From Natronohydrobacter sp. (GTDB lineage Bacteria > Pseudomonadota > Alphaproteobacteria > Rhodobacterales > Rhodobacteraceae): a stretch of DNA of 49,989 nucleotides. Positions 40,418-47,828 of this stretch are shown piece by piece. The translations under genes were made by a program, and so were the position numbers. The notes beneath the pieces were generated by a model. The model made no database searches. It was not told the origin of the DNA and was given only the letters and a program-made list of their open reading frames with translations. The stretch is taken from NCBI GenBank assembly GCA_007118445.1, contig SKRP01000134.1, positions 1 through 49,989 on the forward strand, given 5' to 3'. Numbering within the stretch: position 1 is the stretch's first letter; the number at the start of each line of letters is the position of its first letter.

Positions 40418-40442
40418 TTTCATCTTGCCCCAAATACTCTCG
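40418..40442 (-). repeat. Tail-only copy of the intergenic repeat family, minus orientation
   Basis: On the plus strand it reads TTTCATCTTGCCCCAAATAC then TCTCG, the reverse of the tail motif. A small hairpin CGCC/GGCG (40441-40451) adjoins it. With the copy at 40256-40284 it forms an inverted pair around 133 bases (40285-40417) in which I see no gene. Confidence 0.7.
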
Positions 40443-40459
40443 CCGAAGGCGGCCCGCGT

Positions 40460-40672
40460 TCATTTCTTGCGCGCCTCAAGCTCGGAATTGAACAACCGCA
40501 ACCTGTGTCCGAGATTGTCCGCATCTGTCACGGACTCGAAATTCTCGAAAAGAAAGGACAGCGCCTCGCCCTCGTCCAACCCGGCTTCTTGCGCGAAGCG
40601 GCGCAGGCGGCGAAAACCGTCTTCGGTCATGGCGACATTGAAACGGCGGGTCAGGCGGAAGCGTTTGGGCAT
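40460..40672 (-). CDS. Small basic protein, possible ribbon-helix-helix DNA-binding protein
   Basis: The 70-residue protein reads MPKRFRLTRRFNVAMTEDGF and continues RRLRRFAQEAGLDEGEALSF. A short beta strand (RFNVAM) followed by two helices is the pattern of CopG/Arc-like ribbon-helix-helix proteins. GAGG lies 8 bases before the ATG. It lies between acyl-CoA dehydrogenase and thiolase genes, 55 bases after the former, with a strong hairpin in between. A role in regulating the fad genes is only a guess from position. Confidence 0.7.
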   Translation of the reverse strand: MPKRFRLTRRFNVAMTEDGFRRLRRFAQEAGLDEGEALSFLFENFESVTDADNLGHRLRLFNSELEARKK

Positions 40673-40693
40673 GGTCAGTCCTCATATTGGTCA

Positions 40694-40717
40694 AGGGGCC
40701 GGTTTGATCCGGCCCCT
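40694..40717 (-). other. Intercistronic hairpin between acyl-CoA dehydrogenase and the 70-residue protein gene
   Basis: AGGGGCCGG (40694-40702) and CCGGCCCCT (40709-40717) form a perfect 9-bp stem with a 6-base loop. It lies 10 bases after the acyl-CoA dehydrogenase stop on the minus strand and is followed by only two Ts. A partial terminator or mRNA stabiliser inside the operon is likely. Confidence 0.6.
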
Positions 40718-40727
40718 GTTTATGCGA

Positions 40728-42503
40728 TCAAAACTGCTCTGCGCCGAGTGCCATGACAGTGTCGCCACCGCTCTGGATCCGGGCCAGATGCATTGCGGTC
40801 GCAGGCAATTGGCGGGCCATATAGTAGCGCCCGGTGGCGATCTTGGCATCAAGGAAATCCCGGTCTGACGCCCCGCCATCCAGCGCCGCATAGGCCGCTT
40901 TCGCCATGCGCGCCCACATCAGCCCCAGGCAGACATGGCCAAAGAGATGCATGAAATCACTCGATCCGGACAGGGCGTCATTGGGCGATTTCATGCCGCG
41001 TTCCATGAAATACATGCCCGCCGCCTGCAGGTCTTTCGACGCAGCCTTGAGCGGGACGAGGAAGCCCTCCAGCCGCGCGTCCCCTTCATTTTCCTTCAGG
41101 AAGGTTTTTACCAACTCGAAGAATGCCATCACATGCTTGCCGCCATCCTGCGCGAGCTTTCGGCCCACCAAATCGAGCGCCTGCACGCCATTCGCGCCCT
41201 CGTAGATCATGGCGATCCGGGCATCACGCGCGAATTGGGACATGCCCCATTCCTCGATATAGCCATGCCCGCCATAGACCTGCTGGGACTGAACGCACAT
41301 CTCGAAGCCCTTGTCGGTCAGGAAGCCCTTGATCACAGGGGTCAGCAGCGAGATCAGCCCGTCCGCATCCTTGTCGCCCATCCGGTGCGCGCGGTCGATC
41401 AGGCTGGCACCCCAGAGCGTGAAAGCGCGCGCGCCCTCAACAAAGCTCTTCTGGTCCATCAGCATCCGCCGGATATCGGGGTGCACGATCAGCGGATCGG
41501 CCGGGCCATCGGGGTTTTTCACACCCGTCACATCGCGCCCCTGCAGACGGTCCACAGCGTAAGCCAGCGCATTCTCATAGGCCACAGCGGCCTGCGCATA
41601 GCCTTGCAGGCCGACACCGATGCGGGCCTCATTCATCATGGTGAACATGGCGCGCATACCCTTGTGCAACTCGCCGATCAGATAGCCGGTCGCACCGTCA
41701 TAATTCATTACGCAGGTCGAATTGCCGTGGATGCCCATCTTCTCTTCGATCTTGCCGACCGAGACCGCGTTGCGCGCGCCAAGGCTGCCATCTTCATTGA
41801 CCATGAATTTCGGCACGATGAACAGCGAGATGCCCTTGGTGCCCTCGCCCCCGCCCGGTGCCTTGGCCAGCACCAGATGGATGACATTCTCGGCCATGTC
41901 GTGATCGCCCGCCGAGATGAAGATCTTCTGCCCGGTGATCTTGTAGCTGCCATCGCCCGAGGGTTCGGCCTTGGTGCGCATCATGCCCAGATCCGTCCCG
42001 CAATGCGGCTCGGTCAGGTTCATCGTGCCGGTCCAGTCGAGCGCGACCATCTTGGGCAGATATGTCGCCTTCTGGTCGTCCGAGCCATGCGCGAGGATCG
42101 CCGAAATCGCGCCATGCGTCAGACCCTGATACATGTTCAGCGCCATGTTGGCTGACACAAAAATCTCGCCCACCGCCGAGCCCATCAGATAGGGCAGATT
42201 CTGGCCGCCGAAATCTTCCGGAATATCCAGCCCGTTCCAGCCCCCGGCCTTGATCTGCTCGAACGCGGCCTTGAACCCTTCGGGCGTGTAGACCACGCCG
42301 TTTTCCAGCCGGCAGCCCTGGCTGTCACCAACGGCATTCAACGGCGCGAGCACGTCTTGCGCCAGTTTCGCCGCTTCCTCGATCACCGCCGAGGTGAAAT
42401 CCGCCTCCAGATCGCCATATCCCGGCACGTCTGACGCGCTGACCTGTAGCAGATCATGCAGAACGAAATGCAGGTCCTTGGTGGGGGCTGTATAGCTTGG
42501 CAT
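40728..42503 (-). CDS. Acyl-CoA dehydrogenase (about 590-residue, DmdC/FadE-like type)
   Basis: FAD enzyme for the first oxidation of acyl-CoA thioesters. The 591-residue protein belongs to the long type with an extra C-terminal domain. It shows GWNGLDIPEDFGGQNLPYL, GTMNLTEPHCGTDLG, ITGQKIFISAGDHDM, MNEARIGVGLQGYAQ and the catalytic Glu435 in IAMIYEGANGVQALDLVGRK. Members include short- and medium-chain dehydrogenases and the 3-methylmercaptopropionyl-CoA dehydrogenase DmdC; sequence alone does not separate these. A merR gene precedes it by 35 bases on the same strand, so the two are probably co-transcribed. Confidence 0.93.
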   Translation of the reverse strand: MPSYTAPTKDLHFVLHDLLQVSASDVPGYGDLEADFTSAVIEEAAKLAQDVLAPLNAVGDSQGCRLENGVVYTPEGFKAAFEQIKAGGWNGLDIPEDFGGQNLPYLMGSAVGEIFVSANMALNMYQGLTHGAISAILAHGSDDQKATYLPKMVALDWTGTMNLTEPHCGTDLGMMRTKAEPSGDGSYKITGQKIFISAGDHDMAENVIHLVLAKAPGGGEGTKGISLFIVPKFMVNEDGSLGARNAVSVGKIEEKMGIHGNSTCVMNYDGATGYLIGELHKGMRAMFTMMNEARIGVGLQGYAQAAVAYENALAYAVDRLQGRDVTGVKNPDGPADPLIVHPDIRRMLMDQKSFVEGARAFTLWGASLIDRAHRMGDKDADGLISLLTPVIKGFLTDKGFEMCVQSQQVYGGHGYIEEWGMSQFARDARIAMIYEGANGVQALDLVGRKLAQDGGKHVMAFFELVKTFLKENEGDARLEGFLVPLKAASKDLQAAGMYFMERGMKSPNDALSGSSDFMHLFGHVCLGLMWARMAKAAYAALDGGASDRDFLDAKIATGRYYMARQLPATAMHLARIQSGGDTVMALGAEQF

Positions 42504-42538
42504 GGTTTCTCTCCCGTAAATCCTGACGCAATGCGCCG

Positions 42539-42937
42539 TTATTCTGCGGCCTTGGGGCGGTCGGCCTGTCGCAGCACGCCTTCGCCCCAGGCGAGTTCCT
42601 GTTTCAGATCGGCAATCGCTTCGGTCAGCTCATCGCGCTGGCGCTCCATATCGGCCAGACGCGCGCGAGCGATGTCATAGGTCTTGCGCAACTGCTTCAA
42701 TTCGCTGTCGTCGCGGTCATACATTTCCAGAAGCTGGCGGATTTCTTCCAGGCTGAACCCGAAGCGCTTCCCGCGCAGGATCAGTTTCAGCCGCGCCTGA
42801 TCGCGGCGCGTGAACAGCCGGTGCTGCCCGTCACGATGCGGGGACAGCAATTCCTTGGCTTCATAGAAGCGCAAAGTGCGCGGAGTAACGCCGAATTCGG
42901 CGCACATCTCGCGGATGGTCTTGGTGTCTTTGGGCAT
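42539..42937 (-). CDS. MerR-family transcriptional regulator (fatty-acid/CoA type)
   Basis: The 132-residue regulator has the MerR winged-helix domain: TIREMCAEFGVTPRTLRFYE, KELLSPHRDGQHRLFTRRD and RGKRFGFSLEEIRQLLEMYD. A coiled coil (about 78-118, LADMERQRDELTEAIADLKQ) follows. No metal-binding cysteine cluster is present, so it is unlike metal sensors. It resembles LiuR-type regulators of acyl-CoA and branched-chain amino-acid breakdown. GGAGG lies 8 bases before the ATG at 42937. It is directly upstream of the acyl-CoA dehydrogenase gene and is a paralog of the gene at 43057-43431. A palindrome at 43000-43017 may be its operator. Confidence 0.9.
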   Translation of the reverse strand: MPKDTKTIREMCAEFGVTPRTLRFYEAKELLSPHRDGQHRLFTRRDQARLKLILRGKRFGFSLEEIRQLLEMYDRDDSELKQLRKTYDIARARLADMERQRDELTEAIADLKQELAWGEGVLRQADRPKAAE

Positions 42938-42999
42938 GTTGCATACCTCCGAACAGGGGCGCAGGGCGGGCCAATGCGTCTGACAGGGAAGATATGCAT

Positions 43000-43017
43000 C
43001 TTGACGTGAACGTAAAG
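43000..43017. promoter_or_regulatory. Operator-like palindrome upstream of the first merR gene
   Basis: CTTGACGT (43000-43007) and ACGTAAAG (43010-43017) form an inverted repeat with one mismatch and a GA centre. The form CTTTACGT-NN-ACGTAAAG resembles sites described for LiuR-type MerR regulators. It lies 63-80 bases upstream of the merR start at 42937, in the only gap before the fad genes. Confidence 0.55.
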
Positions 43018-43019
43018 TT

Positions 43020-43055
43020 AAACGCAACGTCAGAAATTCCGGCGACGTTGCGTTT
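43020..43055. other. 12-bp perfect inverted repeat between the two merR genes
   Basis: AAACGCAACGTC (43020-43031) and GACGTTGCGTTT (43044-43055) are perfect inverted copies with a 12-base spacer. The element starts one base after the stop of the upstream merR gene and ends two bases before the operator-like palindrome. It may be a terminator (ending GCGTTTAACTTT on the minus strand) or a second regulator site, since each arm contains AACGT. Confidence 0.55.
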
Positions 43056-43056
43056 C

Positions 43057-43431
43057 TCAGGTCTTTGGCAGCAATTCCGCCGCCTCGGCGCGCAGTTTTT
43101 CCAGATCGGCGATGGTCAGTTCCAGCTCGCGCGCCTGTTCGCGCAGCGCGACAAGCTGCCGGTCCGCCATGGCAAGCCAGGCGCGCAGCTGCGGCTCAGT
43201 GCCTTCTTTCTGATAGATTTCAAGCCATTGGCGGATTTCTTCCAGGCTGAAACCGAATCTGCGCCCGCGCATGATCAGCGTCATCCGCGCCACTTCGCGC
43301 GGAGTATAGAAGCGGTTGCGCCCTTCCTTTTCAGGCTGCAGCAATTCGATATACTCATAGTAGCGCAGGGTCCGCGGCGTGACATCGAACTTCGCGCACA
43401 TTTCCTTGAAACTCAGACGGTTATCGCTCAT
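43057..43431 (-). CDS. MerR-family transcriptional regulator (second paralog)
   Basis: The 124-residue MerR protein closely resembles its neighbour: LSFKEMCAKFDVTPRTLRYY, ELLQPEKEGRNRFYTPREVA and RGRRFGFSLEEIRQWLEIYQ, then a coiled coil (about 75-115). No cysteine-based metal site is present. The ATG at 43431 is preferred; an in-frame ATG at 43464 would add 11 residues. It lies 119 bases upstream of the other merR gene. Tandem paralogs suggest heteromeric or sequential control of the fatty-acid genes, which is inference. Confidence 0.88.
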   Translation of the reverse strand: MSDNRLSFKEMCAKFDVTPRTLRYYEYIELLQPEKEGRNRFYTPREVARMTLIMRGRRFGFSLEEIRQWLEIYQKEGTEPQLRAWLAMADRQLVALREQARELELTIADLEKLRAEAAELLPKT

Positions 43432-43567
43432 GGCTGCGCTGCTCCCCGATATCGCGGCAAGCACATGCTAATCCGCCGCGCTGGCAGATGCAATTCGCGC
43501 AAGCTGCCTTGCCATTCCCACCATTTCAGGCGCAGATACGGCAAAAGCTGCAGGAAAGGGCCACCGG

Positions 43568-43987
43568 ATGCCAGAGCTTGACCCACAGGATTTCATCAAC
43601 GCCCTGCCCTTCGCACGGGCGCTTGGCATGCGGCTCGATCACATTGGCGAAGGGCATGCACAGATTTCGATGGATTGGGACGCGCGCTTTGTCGGGGATC
43701 CGGCGACCGGGGTCATTCATGGCGGCGCAGTTTCGGCGCTGATGGATACCTGCGGCGGCGCAGCCGTGCTGTCCTATCCCGGCGCGTCGGGCACAGCAAC
43801 GATTGATCTGCGCATCGACTACATGCGCGCGGCCACGCCGGGCCAGCGGATCACAGGGCGGGCGGAATGCTATCATGTCACGCGCCGCGTGGCCTTCGTG
43901 CGCGCGACCGCCCATGACGAGGACAGCGCCAACCCCGTGGCCACAGCGACAGGGGCCTTCACCTTCGACCGCAAGGAGCAGCCATGA
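43568..43987 (+). CDS. PaaI-family hotdog thioesterase
   Basis: The 139-residue hotdog-fold protein has FARALGMRLDHIGEGHAQIS, TGVIHGGAVSALMDTCGGAA (with the catalytic-region HGG and Asp) and TIDLRIDYMRAATPGQRI. It probably hydrolyses acyl- or aryl-CoA thioesters, relieving CoA sequestration. AAAGGG lies about 8 bases before the ATG. The stop overlaps the next thioesterase gene (ATGA). It diverges from the merR genes, so it may share their control. Confidence 0.88.
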   Translation: MPELDPQDFINALPFARALGMRLDHIGEGHAQISMDWDARFVGDPATGVIHGGAVSALMDTCGGAAVLSYPGASGTATIDLRIDYMRAATPGQRITGRAECYHVTRRVAFVRATAHDEDSANPVATATGAFTFDRKEQP

Positions 43988-44487
43988 AAGCGCCCGAACC
44001 TGTCCAGCAGTTGAAACACCGTCGCGACACTGCGCTGGGGGCGCTGGTGGGGGCCATTCCCTATGCGGGGTTTCTCGGTATCCGGTTTGAGCGCCATGGC
44101 GATGAGCTGACAGCGGTCCTGCCTTATGACGACAAGCTGATCGGCAACCCGATCCTGCCTGCGATCCATGGCGGGGTCACGGCCTCGTTCCTCGAGGTCA
44201 CCGCGATCATCGAGCTGAGCTGGGCAATGCTCTGGGATGATCTGGAATCGGGCCGGTTGGCGCTTGACTCGATGACCGACAACCTGCCCCGACTGCCGAA
44301 AACCATCGATTTCACAGTCGATTACCTGCGCACTGGCCTGCCGCGCGATGCCTATGCCCGGGCCCGCGTCAACCGCTCGGGCCGACGCTATGCCTCTGTG
44401 CATGTCGAGGCCTGGCAAGACAATCGCGCGCGTCTGTTTGCGCAGGCGACCGGCCATTTCCTGATGCCGCAACGCAAGGATGGCTGA
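43984..44487 (+). CDS. PaaI-family hotdog thioesterase (second, longer)
   Basis: The 167-residue hotdog protein has IPYAGFLGIRFERHGDELTA, LPAIHGGVTASFLEVTAIIE and TIDFTVDYLRTGLPRDAYA. In place of the Asp of its neighbour it has Glu in SFLEVT after HGG. An insertion of about 25 residues follows (LSWAMLWDDLESGRLALD), making it longer than typical PaaI. The two tandem thioesterases may form a hetero-oligomer. It overlaps the MATE gene by 8 bases. Confidence 0.85.
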   Translation: MKAPEPVQQLKHRRDTALGALVGAIPYAGFLGIRFERHGDELTAVLPYDDKLIGNPILPAIHGGVTASFLEVTAIIELSWAMLWDDLESGRLALDSMTDNLPRLPKTIDFTVDYLRTGLPRDAYARARVNRSGRRYASVHVEAWQDNRARLFAQATGHFLMPQRKDG

Positions 44488-45811
44488 GACCGCCCCGAGC
44501 CACCGGCGCATCCTGAAAATCGCGGTGCCGATCGTGCTCGCGAATATCTCGGTCCCGCTGCTGGGGGCGGTGGATACCGGCGTTGTCGGGCAGATGGGGG
44601 CTGCGGCCCCGATTGGCGCAGTGGGGCTGGGGGCGATCATTCTGGCCTCGATCTACTGGATTTTCGGCTTTCTGCGCATGGGGACCACGGGTCTGGTGGC
44701 GCAGGCCACTGGCGCGGGCGATCTGGCGGAAAGCGGCGCGATCCTGACGCGCGGGGTGATGATCGGGCTGGCCGCCGGGGCCGTCATGGTGCTGGGGCAG
44801 GCTGCGATCACATGGGCCGCCTTCCGCATCGCACCCGCCAGCCCCGAGGTCGAGACGCTTGCCCGCGACTACCTAGCCATCCGCATCTGGGGCGCGCCTG
44901 CAACGATTGCGCTTTATGCGGTCAATGGCTGGCTGATCGCCACGGAACGCACGCGCGGGGTGCTGGTGCTGCAGTTGTGGATGAACGGGCTGAATATCGC
45001 GCTTGATCTGTGGTTCGTGCTGGGGCTGGGCTGGGGTGTGCAGGGGGTCGCGATTGCCACTTTGATTGCGGAACTCACGGCATTGGGGCTGGGCCTGTGG
45101 CTGTGCCGCGCAGCGTTTTCGGGCGCGCAATGGCGCGACTGGGCGCGGGTCTTTGACCGGGCCAAACTGCAGCGCATGTGGGTGGTCAATTCCGACATCA
45201 TGCTGCGCACGATTGCGCTGCAAGCGGCGATGACCGGGTTTCTGTTCGTCTCGGCCGGGTTTGGCGATGTCGAACTCGCCGCCAATCAGATCCTGTGGCA
45301 ATTCCTGATGGTCACAGCCTACGCACTGGACGGGTTCGCCTTCGCCGCCGAGGCGCTGGTCGGGCAATATGTCGGCGCGGCCTCGGTCGTGGGGATGCGC
45401 GCGGCCAGCCTGCAGGCGTCCCTCTGGGCAGTGGGCGCATCAGTGCTCATGGCGCTTGGGTTCTGGGCCTTGGGGCCGCTGGTGATCGATATCATGACCA
45501 CCGCGCCCGAGGTGCGCCTGGCCGCGCGCGATTTCCTGCCCTTCGTGGTCGCGCTCTGCCTGCTGGGCGTTGGGGCCTATATGTTTGACGGCATTTTCAT
45601 CGGCGCGACCGGCACGCGCGAGATGCGCAACACTGTGCTGCTGGCAGTGGCGATCTATGCGCTCTTTCTGTGGCTCGCAGTGCCGGTCTGGGGCAATGCG
45701 GCGCTCTGGTCGGGGCTGATGCTGCTCAATCTGCTCCGTGGGCTGTTTCTGGCAGCACTCTATCCGCAACTTGAACGCAGGGTGGCGCGCGCGGCCCCGG
45801 ACCAGGCCTGA
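44480..45811 (+). CDS. MATE-family efflux transporter (DinF-like)
   Basis: The 443-residue inner-membrane protein has about 12 predicted helices in two homologous halves. The opening ILKIAVPIVLANISVPLLGA and VDTGVVGQMGAAAPIGAVGL are diagnostic for MATE, and the DinF branch fits best. It likely exports cationic or organic compounds using Na+ or H+. Its start lies within the end of the thioesterase gene, so translation is coupled; AAGG directly before the ATG is poor on its own. Confidence 0.9.
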   Translation: MAETAPSHRRILKIAVPIVLANISVPLLGAVDTGVVGQMGAAAPIGAVGLGAIILASIYWIFGFLRMGTTGLVAQATGAGDLAESGAILTRGVMIGLAAGAVMVLGQAAITWAAFRIAPASPEVETLARDYLAIRIWGAPATIALYAVNGWLIATERTRGVLVLQLWMNGLNIALDLWFVLGLGWGVQGVAIATLIAELTALGLGLWLCRAAFSGAQWRDWARVFDRAKLQRMWVVNSDIMLRTIALQAAMTGFLFVSAGFGDVELAANQILWQFLMVTAYALDGFAFAAEALVGQYVGAASVVGMRAASLQASLWAVGASVLMALGFWALGPLVIDIMTTAPEVRLAARDFLPFVVALCLLGVGAYMFDGIFIGATGTREMRNTVLLAVAIYALFLWLAVPVWGNAALWSGLMLLNLLRGLFLAALYPQLERRVARAAPDQA

Positions 45812-45886
45812 GCCGGGCGCGCAGCGCATGGCAAATCGCCGGCCCCGGAACACCGGCAGGGGCAAGCCCCGCCGCCTTGGATACAT

Positions 45887-45910
45887 CCTCTGTCAACCGC
45901 CTGACAGAGG
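45887..45910. other. 9-bp perfect inverted repeat after the MATE gene
   Basis: CCTCTGTCA (45887-45895) and TGACAGAGG (45902-45910) form a perfect stem with a 6-base loop, 76 bases after the MATE stop and 113 bases before the secretion ATPase start. There is no T-run. It could be a terminator for the MATE unit or an operator for the secretion genes. A direct repeat ATGCAACT-CTC-ATGCAACT lies further down (45991-46009). Confidence 0.4.
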
Positions 45911-46022
45911 CTGACTTCCTGTCGGTCCTCAGGGCCCGCCAGACACAGGCCGGTGATAAGCAATTTCGTAACTCTTGCCCGATAGGGTCAGATGCAACTC
46001 TCATGCAACTGCCGGAATCGCC

Positions 46023-47828
46023 ATGTCCGGGTCGAAAGCCCATGTCCCTCCCAGCCTGTCGCAGGCAAGCCTGCTGACTGCGCCACAGCGACAATTGCTC
46101 TGGGCCATCGCCGGGATCAGTATCGTGACAAATCTACTGATGCTGACAGGCCCGGTTTTCATGCTGCAGATCTATGACCGTGTCCTGTCCAGCCGGTCTC
46201 AAGCCACGCTGATCGTGCTTCTGGTCCTTGTGGGCTTTCTCTATGCTGTTTTCGGCCTGCTCGATCACGCCCGCGCGCGCATCGCGGCCCGGCTGGGGGC
46301 GCAATTGCAACACCGGCTCGACCGCCCGGTTTTCGAAACAGCCCTGCGCCTGTCATCGCGGCGCGGCAGCGACCCGGCTGCAGCCGCCCGCGCGCCACAG
46401 GACCTGGCGCTGGTGCAGCAAACCGCCAGCGCCCCTGTCTTCATGGCGCTGTTCGATTTCCCCTGGGTCATTCTCTTCATCGGGGTCATCGCCCTGTTGC
46501 ATCCGCTGCTGGGGCTGTTCGCATTGGGGGCGGCGCTGACCCTCGTGCTGATCGGCGGGGCAGGCCACGCGCTGGGCCGCGCGCTTGCCGGGGCGGGCAC
46601 GCAGAGCAGCCAGCAGGCCGACACCCTTGCGCGGCAGATCGCCGATCATGCTGGGCAGATGCAGGCGCTGGGCATACGCGAGAATGCGCTCGGGCGCTGG
46701 CAGCAGATGCGCGAAACCACTCTGCGCAAGGGTCTGAGCGCGCTTGATCACACTGGTCGGTTTTCCGCCGCCACCCGCACACTGCGGCTGTTTCTGCAAT
46801 CGGCCCTGCTGGCCGCAGGGGCTTTGCTGGTGTTACAAGGCACACTCTCGCCCGGCGCAATGGTGGCGGCGACAATCATCCTGGGCCGCGCCCTCGCCCC
46901 GCTCGACCAGCTTGTCAGCGGCTGGCCGCAGGTCCAGGCCGCGCGGGCCGCGTTGCAGCGGCTGCGGGTGCTCTTGCAAAGCGCCGCCACCTCGGCTCCG
47001 TTGGTGCTGTTGTCACAGCCGAAAGCGGCGCTGGAAGTTGCCGGGCTGGGGCTGCGCGCGCCCGATGCGGGCGGACCGCGCAAGGCCGTGCTGCGCGATA
47101 TCAGCTTCAGCCTCGCCCCGGGTCAGTGCATGGCTGTCATCGGGCCCACAGCCGCAGGAAAATCCATGCTGGCCGCAGTGCTTTGCGGCGCGTTTCCCGC
47201 CGACATGGGCGAGATCCGCCTTGATGGGGCCCGGCTTGACCAGTATGACCCTGACCTGCGCAGGCGGGTCATCGGCTATCTGCCGCAACAACTGCGGCTG
47301 TTTGATGGCAATCTGCGCGACAATATCGCCCGGTTCGATCCCCAGGCGAAGGATGATCGCATTATTGCCGCCGCGCAGCAGGCCGGCGCGCATGAGATGA
47401 TACTGTCCTTGCCAAAGGGCTATGCGACAGTGCTGCGTGCCGACGGCAACGGTCTGTCCGGCGGGCAGATGCAGCGCATCGCGCTTGCACGTGCACTTTT
47501 TGATGACCCTGCACTTCTCGTGCTCGATGCACCGGACACCCATCTGGACGAGCCTGGCCTGCGGATCCTGAACACGGCCATTCGCCGCGCCCGCAAACGC
47601 GGTGCCTGTGTGCTGATCATGGCGCATCATCCGTCGGTTCTGGCCGAATGCGACCTGCTGTTGCGGCTTGATCGCGGTAGCATGGCCGGTTTTGGCCCGG
47701 TCGGGAAAGTGCTGCCTGCCACGACGCAGAACGCAACTGACCTGCTGCGCGAGCGGCCGCGCGTGCCCTCCGCCCCACGGCCACAGCCCTACCCATGGGA
47801 ATTGCAGCGTCTCGAGGCAGGACCATGA
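46023..47828 (+). CDS. Type I secretion ABC transporter, permease/ATPase (PrtD-like)
   Basis: The 601-residue protein has a six-helix membrane domain (about 20-310) and a C-terminal ATPase (about 330-560). Motifs are Walker A GPTAAGKS, Q-loop GYLPQQLRLFDGNLRDNIAR, signature LSGGQMQRIALARAL and H-loop MAHHPS. The Walker B region reads LLVLDAPDTHLDE: the residue after the Asp, normally the catalytic Glu, is Ala503 (codon GCA at 47529-47531). The ATG at 46023 is preferred (GGAA upstream) over an upstream in-frame start at 45975. It is coupled to the HlyD gene by ATGA. No secreted RTX substrate gene lies nearby. Confidence 0.9.
   Translation: MSGSKAHVPPSLSQASLLTAPQRQLLWAIAGISIVTNLLMLTGPVFMLQIYDRVLSSRSQATLIVLLVLVGFLYAVFGLLDHARARIAARLGAQLQHRLDRPVFETALRLSSRRGSDPAAAARAPQDLALVQQTASAPVFMALFDFPWVILFIGVIALLHPLLGLFALGAALTLVLIGGAGHALGRALAGAGTQSSQQADTLARQIADHAGQMQALGIRENALGRWQQMRETTLRKGLSALDHTGRFSAATRTLRLFLQSALLAAGALLVLQGTLSPGAMVAATIILGRALAPLDQLVSGWPQVQAARAALQRLRVLLQSAATSAPLVLLSQPKAALEVAGLGLRAPDAGGPRKAVLRDISFSLAPGQCMAVIGPTAAGKSMLAAVLCGAFPADMGEIRLDGARLDQYDPDLRRRVIGYLPQQLRLFDGNLRDNIARFDPQAKDDRIIAAAQQAGAHEMILSLPKGYATVLRADGNGLSGGQMQRIALARALFDDPALLVLDAPDTHLDEPGLRILNTAIRRARKRGACVLIMAHHPSVLAECDLLLRLDRGSMAGFGPVGKVLPATTQNATDLLRERPRVPSAPRPQPYPWELQRLEAGP

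Noticed and set aside
40178..40423. 81-codon minus-strand frame ending in an ATGA overlap with the thiolase start
   Set aside because: Much of it is translation of the intergenic repeat tail (reading MFHLAKNTQ); a similar peptide appears wherever the tail occurs, so it is not a gene.
45991..46009. Direct repeat ATGCAACT separated by three bases upstream of the secretion ATPase
   Set aside because: It is too short and isolated to call an operator; mentioned only with the nearby inverted repeat.
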